Assembly (NCBI GenBank): GCA_964588325.1
Contig: CAZPOR010000005.1
Span: 124,001 to 188,000 of the forward strand
Direction of reading: 5' to 3'
DNA: 64,000 nucleotides
Source of the DNA: Thiovibrio sp964588325
GTDB lineage: Bacteria; Desulfobacterota; Desulfobulbia; Desulfobulbales; Desulfurivibrionaceae
Shown here: piece by piece, positions 60,367-64,000 of the stretch
Layout: every line of letters starts with the position of its first letter
Position numbering within the stretch: position 1 is the stretch's first letter
Notes under the pieces: model-generated
The model's input: only the letters and a program-made list of their open reading frames with translations
Told to the model about the DNA's origin: nothing
Database searches by the model: none
Position numbers and translations under genes: made by a program

Positions 60367-61255
60367 GTATCCGCTCCTGCCAGAGTCTTTCCATGTCCTG
60401 CCGCTCAAAAAGATAGGTGGTGTTGCAATAATGGCAGCACGCCTCCACGGGAAACGGGCCGCTGCACAACTCATCGAGATCCTTGTCCGGCAGGGTGAGC
60501 AGCCGGTCGCCGATATCCTCCCTGGAGCATGAGCAGGCAAAGGCGACCGGCGTGGTGGCGAGCAGCTCCGGTTGAAACGGCGCAAACTCTCTGGTCAGGA
60601 AACTTCCCGGCTCGCCGCCTTCGGCAAAATACCGTCCCAGGGATGGCAACCCCGCAATCCGCTCCTCCAGCTCGGCCATGAGTTCGAGCCTGGCGCCGGG
60701 CATGGCCTGGAGCAGCAAGCCTCCCGCCCCCACGGGCAGTCCCTGGCTGTCGAACTGGATGCTCAACGCAATGGCGGTGGGGGTCTGCTCCGAGGCCTGG
60801 AAATACTGGCTGAGATCCAACGCCAGGCTGCCGTGCTCCAGCATCACTGTCCCGGTGAACGGCTGGCTGCCGCCTTCCAGATGGGTGGACACCGAGAGAA
60901 ACCCTGCGCCGAAAAACCCGGAGAGATCAAACGACTCCAACGGTTTTTCCAGGGGAATCGGATTCTGCCGCAGGTAGCCGCGCACCTCGCCCGCAGCGTT
61001 ACCCTCGGCCACCAGCCCCTTGATCGGGCCGGAACACTCGATCCGCAGGGCGAGCCGGTCTTTGTCCCCCTTGAGGCTTGTGGCCAGCAGGGCCGCAGCC
61101 AGATAGGCATGCCCCAGCACCAGGGTCTCCAGCAACCCAAGCCCACCATGCCGGGCGCGCATCTCGTTGATCAGAGCGGTCCCCCGCACCAGCACCCCGC
61201 GCACCGCTTTGTCGCCCAGCAAAAACCGGGTGCGTCCGTCAGCCTGCCCGCTCAC
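60350..61255 (-). CDS. hslO: Redox-regulated chaperone Hsp33
   Basis: This 301-residue protein is activated by oxidation. The N-terminal core includes LLETLVLGHAYLAAALLATS and GPIKGLVAEGNAAGEVRGY. The C-terminal zinc site has the two Cys pairs CSCSRED and CCHYCNTTY near 240-275. It holds unfolding proteins under oxidative stress. Its start overlaps the upstream S1C protease stop by four bases, giving a small proteostasis operon. Confidence 0.95.
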   Translation of the reverse strand: MSGQADGRTRFLLGDKAVRGVLVRGTALINEMRARHGGLGLLETLVLGHAYLAAALLATSLKGDKDRLALRIECSGPIKGLVAEGNAAGEVRGYLRQNPIPLEKPLESFDLSGFFGAGFLSVSTHLEGGSQPFTGTVMLEHGSLALDLSQYFQASEQTPTAIALSIQFDSQGLPVGAGGLLLQAMPGARLELMAELEERIAGLPSLGRYFAEGGEPGSFLTREFAPFQPELLATTPVAFACSCSREDIGDRLLTLPDKDLDELCSGPFPVEACCHYCNTTYLFERQDMERLWQERILSRHP

Positions 61256-62424
61256 ATGCCACCCAGATACTGGCCGAATTCCGTCTTGACCTCCTCAAAG
61301 GGCACGGCAAAGCCGATTCCCTGGGCGTCGCGGAGCACCATGGTGTTGATGCCGATGAGGCCGCCCTGCTCGTCGATCAGCGGCCCGCCGCTGTTGCCGG
61401 GGTTGATCGGGGCGTCGGTCTGGATGAACTTCCTGCCCTTGTGCTCGCGGTAGCCGGAGATGATCCCGCCGGTCACGGTATGCCGTAACCCCATGGGGCT
61501 GCCGATGGAATAAACCTTCTGCCCCTGGCCGAAACGGCGGCTGTCCGTTATTGCCCGGATAAAGGGGGCGTTGTAGCAATCCACCGAAAGCAGGGCCAGG
61601 TCCGTGCGATCGCTCATCTTCAACGATTGCACGGGCAATTCGCTGCCGTCGATGAGAACAACCGTGATGTCGGAACTCCACGAGGAGCGCTCTATCCTCT
61701 GGAGTTGGCCGACGATCTCCTTGTGCATGGCGCTGTATTTCTCGTACGCCTCCTGCCGCCGCTGCAGCTCCTCTTCCACCTGCCGCCGCACCCCCGGATC
61801 CCGGATCCCGGCGAGCTGCTTCTGCAGCACCTCCCTGTTGCGTCGGTCCCGCTCAAGGTCATTGGCCAGCTTGTCCGCCTTGCCTTTGAATTCCTTCAAC
61901 TGGGCGGCGTCAAATTCCACCACATGCCGGTTGGTGATAATGTAGCCATTGGGGGTGACAAAAAAACCCGAACCGCTCCCCCACGGGGTTTTTATAAAAA
62001 CCGTGGCGTTGCGGGCATGCTCCAGTCCATTGCCGGCGGGAAAAGCGGCGGCCAGTTTTCCCGCCAGCCCTTCGGCGATTTGCGGCTGATCCGCCGTTCC
62101 TTGCGGCAGCGCGGGCTGCCGCGCGCCCCTCTCCTCCGGGCCTGAGTCCTGCACAGAAACGGCCGGTGGCCCGGCATCGGGCACTGATTGCTGGGGCGGA
62201 GGCGCGAACACATACCAGCCGGCCAGCAGCCCCGCCACCATGGCAAGCAGCCACCCTCCCAAACCGGACCACGTTTTCGGCGGCGCTGCGGCGATGGGCT
62301 CTCTTTCGATATCGTCCGGCAGATCCTTGTCCTGCTCCTTTTTCTGGAGCCGGGAAAAAATCACCCCGCAGCGTTCGCATTCCTGCTCGCCAGCTTGCGC
62401 ATGGCCGCATTTCGGACACTCCAC
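61252..62424 (-). CDS. Membrane-anchored S1C serine protease with zinc ribbon and coiled-coil insertion
   Basis: This protein of about 390 residues opens with an N-terminal zinc ribbon (Cys3, Cys6, Cys16, Cys19), followed by one membrane segment near 52-73 and a trypsin-like domain. His is in NGYIITNRHVV, Asp in KMSDRTDLALLS and Ser in NPGNSGGPL. About 80 residues of charged coiled coil (LKEFKGKADKLANDLERDRR and on) are inserted between the His and Asp strands, which is unusual for DegP/HtrA relatives. No PDZ domain is visible. GTG 62424 is chosen because GGGAGGG lies just upstream and the ribbon starts there; a frame to 62517 lacks support. Confidence 0.82.
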   Translation of the reverse strand: MECPKCGHAQAGEQECERCGVIFSRLQKKEQDKDLPDDIEREPIAAAPPKTWSGLGGWLLAMVAGLLAGWYVFAPPPQQSVPDAGPPAVSVQDSGPEERGARQPALPQGTADQPQIAEGLAGKLAAAFPAGNGLEHARNATVFIKTPWGSGSGFFVTPNGYIITNRHVVEFDAAQLKEFKGKADKLANDLERDRRNREVLQKQLAGIRDPGVRRQVEEELQRRQEAYEKYSAMHKEIVGQLQRIERSSWSSDITVVLIDGSELPVQSLKMSDRTDLALLSVDCYNAPFIRAITDSRRFGQGQKVYSIGSPMGLRHTVTGGIISGYREHKGRKFIQTDAPINPGNSGGPLIDEQGGLIGINTMVLRDAQGIGFAVPFEEVKTEFGQYLGGM

Positions 62425-62517
62425 ACTCGCCCTCCCATGGTCAATCGCCGGGCAACACAGCATTACCCGCTGAAAAGGTATACACCATTGGCCCGGATCT
62501 TGACACATTCTTGCCAT

Positions 62518-62552
62518 AAAAAAAGCCCGCTTTTTCCAAGCGGGCTTTTTTT
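62518..62552 (-). terminator. Terminator between the repeat protein and the S1C protease
   Basis: AAAAAAGCCCGCTT and AAGCGGGCTTTTTT form a strong stem, 22 bases beyond the stop of the gene at 62575. The T-runs on both strands make it bidirectional. Confidence 0.88.
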
Positions 62553-62574
62553 ATCTCCTGAAAACGGCAGAAAA

Positions 62575-63999
62575 CTATTGGGGAATTCCCCACAGCGGGC
62601 TATGCCGCTTGGAAACCGGGGTAATGGCGATCTCCCTGCTCGACCGCTGGCCTCCCGGGTCCGTGGCGGTTACCCGGATGACGATCCTTGGTGTGCGTTC
62701 TTTTTGAAAGAAAGAGGGGACAATAAAGAACACGGCCGAATCTTCTCCATGGCGCTTTTCCAATTGCACCGGCGCTCCGGCAATTTGCTCCCAGTTGTAG
62801 CGGAGCCCGCCCGGCGAATCATCCTTGCTCAGCCCGGCGTTGAGCACCACGGTTTCCCCCACGCTGTACGAATCAGCCACCGGCTCCAGGACCAGAACCG
62901 GGGGCTTGTCGTTGCGGGTGACCGTGATGACCACCTTCCCGGCCTTGGAGTATACCCCCGCGGCCTTGAACCGGTACCGGATCTCCTCCTTGCCGCCGAA
63001 ATATCGGTCCGGCTCATACCGATGCCGGCCGCGGTCAAGGCGGTGCAGGCCGCCGCGCAGGGGCGGGCCGCCGAGGATCTCCACCGACACTTTGGCGTCA
63101 AAGGGTTCGGCATTGGCTCCGGCCCAGATTTTTTTCCAGTTAATGGTGAGCGGCGCGGTGCTTACGGTCTTGAAATACATATTCTTCGCCGTCACCGCCG
63201 GACGCTCTTCCGGCGGGGCTGCTTCCGCCGCCACCGGCGCGACGTCCTCCGGCCCCATGATCACAACTCTGGCCGGACCGCTGACAAGCTGCCCGTCGGA
63301 GACGCGGAATTCAAAGCTGTCTTCCCCCGGAAAATCCTTGTTGGGCAGATAGGTGATCTTGGGCAGATCGCCCGAAATCCTGCCGAACTTGGGAGGGGAA
63401 ACAATTTCAAATTTCAGGGGATCGTTGTTTTCATCGGCGCCGGAAAGCTCGATGGCCAAGGATTCATTGGGTTTTGCCATGCGCCAGCGGGATTCGCTGA
63501 CCACCGGCGCCACATTGGCCGGGGCCATGGGCGCGGCCACAACCGGGACCGCTTCCGGGGGTGCCGCTTGCTCCTGAGCCACCGGCGGCGGGGGAACCGG
63601 CATCTCGCCCTTCTTGTTTTTCATCATGTACCAATACCCGCCTCCTCCCAGCAGCAAGACAAGAAAGAATGCTCCGATAGCCATGCTTTTTTTATTCCCG
63701 GCTTTCGGCGGTGGGGCAAAGGGACTATCCGTGCTCGAATCAGAGCGATTTTCCCGACTGTTCTCCATAGTGGCCTCCGCAAGAAAATCCGGCACAGCGG
63801 CTGGAGAGACCGAGGCAAAGATATCCTCTTCGCCCATCCCTCCCTGCGGAGCTGTGCCAACGGTATTTGTTTCATCGGGGATATCAGGCAGGTCGCCGAA
63901 ATCGAACTCATCGTCATCAAACCCGCCATCATCCGGCAAACCGAAACTCTCTTCGCCGGGGGCGCCGGACCCGGCTTTTTCGTCCCCGGACTGAGCCAC
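62575..63999 (-). CDS. Single-pass membrane protein with Ig/cadherin-like repeats (5' end at window edge)
   Basis: At least 474 residues are visible. An acidic, Asp/Gly-rich cytoplasmic part (about 1-105) precedes one membrane helix (MAIGAFFLVLLLGGGGYWYM near 106-126). A Pro/Ala linker and extracytoplasmic beta domains follow. The first resembles cadherin-like/tandem Ig repeats (KPNESLAIELSGADENNDPL; FEFRVSDG near 245). The last resembles a PKD/Ig-like fold (PVADSYSVGETVVLNAGLSK). A GTG lies at the very edge, so the true start may lie outside. Its role is unknown; surface or envelope organisation is possible. Confidence 0.7.
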   Translation of the reverse strand: MAQSGDEKAGSGAPGEESFGLPDDGGFDDDEFDFGDLPDIPDETNTVGTAPQGGMGEEDIFASVSPAAVPDFLAEATMENSRENRSDSSTDSPFAPPPKAGNKKSMAIGAFFLVLLLGGGGYWYMMKNKKGEMPVPPPPVAQEQAAPPEAVPVVAAPMAPANVAPVVSESRWRMAKPNESLAIELSGADENNDPLKFEIVSPPKFGRISGDLPKITYLPNKDFPGEDSFEFRVSDGQLVSGPARVVIMGPEDVAPVAAEAAPPEERPAVTAKNMYFKTVSTAPLTINWKKIWAGANAEPFDAKVSVEILGGPPLRGGLHRLDRGRHRYEPDRYFGGKEEIRYRFKAAGVYSKAGKVVITVTRNDKPPVLVLEPVADSYSVGETVVLNAGLSKDDSPGGLRYNWEQIAGAPVQLEKRHGEDSAVFFIVPSFFQKERTPRIVIRVTATDPGGQRSSREIAITPVSKRHSPLWGIPQ

Positions 64000-64000
64000 C

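Overview
The window looks like a chromosomal segment of a Gram-negative bacterium. It carries a TolC/HlyD/ABC type I secretion system, Wzm/Wzt glycan export genes, a TonB-dependent receptor, a lipid-A-type acyltransferase and a sigma-54 activator. Gene content, moderately high GC and RAYT/REP elements would fit a sulfate- or sulfur-metabolising Desulfobacterota (Desulfobulbales-like). That placement is inference; no rRNA or phylogenetic marker was analysed.

Layout. (1) 0-8.2 kb is conserved housekeeping: an acidic protein tail, a SNF2 helicase with a SWIM-domain partner, groES-groEL, a branched-chain aminotransferase, and tRNA-Met(CAT), tRNA-Pro(TGG) and tRNA-Asn(GTT). (2) 8.2-15.0 kb is an accessory island of toxin-antitoxin modules. 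Several are broken by single frameshifts. It also has an intact RAYT transposase, a frameshifted RAYT and a RAYT fragment, eight GGGGTC-type REP palindromes, a group II intron 3' remnant and a captured fragment of a radical SAM gene whose intact copy lies 46 kb away. (3) 15.1-19.6 kb holds a TPR-methyltransferase and a 945-residue cysteine-free secreted protein with RTX repeats. (4) 19.9-30.7 kb is saturated with inverted arrays of a 9-nt unit containing CACGAAG. These bound small MITE-like units and one gene cassette (GxxExxY protein). Between them lie two AAA/DUF4143 ATPases, a HigBA pair, a DUF4160/DUF2442 pair flanked by direct repeats, and a sensing/uptake operon (substrate-binding protein, histidine kinase, NtrC-type regulator, TonB receptor) that the elements have split. 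(5) 33.3-47.6 kb is a compact minus-strand operon for a surface polysaccharide or glycolipid: Wzm/Wzt, many glycosyltransferases, methyltransferases, acyltransferases and a very large PIG-L/GT2/GT2 fusion. (6) 47.8-52.5 kb encodes a complete type I secretion system, a plausible exporter for the RTX protein. (7) 52.7-64 kb returns to conserved genes: iron alcohol dehydrogenase, B12-binding radical SAM protein, lgt, M16 protease, rpe, hslO, an S1C protease and an incomplete membrane-anchored repeat protein.

The most notable signal is in region 4. A PD-(D/E)XK-like GxxExxY gene sits exactly between two inverted 27-nt arrays. One array abuts its start codon and appears to supply its ribosome-binding site. 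At least four gene-less units with similar ends and a shared core lie nearby. This looks like a minimal mobile cassette with non-autonomous relatives, but mobility is a hypothesis. The second is in region 2, where a roughly 190-bp copy of a chromosomal gene lies between two REP palindromes beside a RAYT gene.
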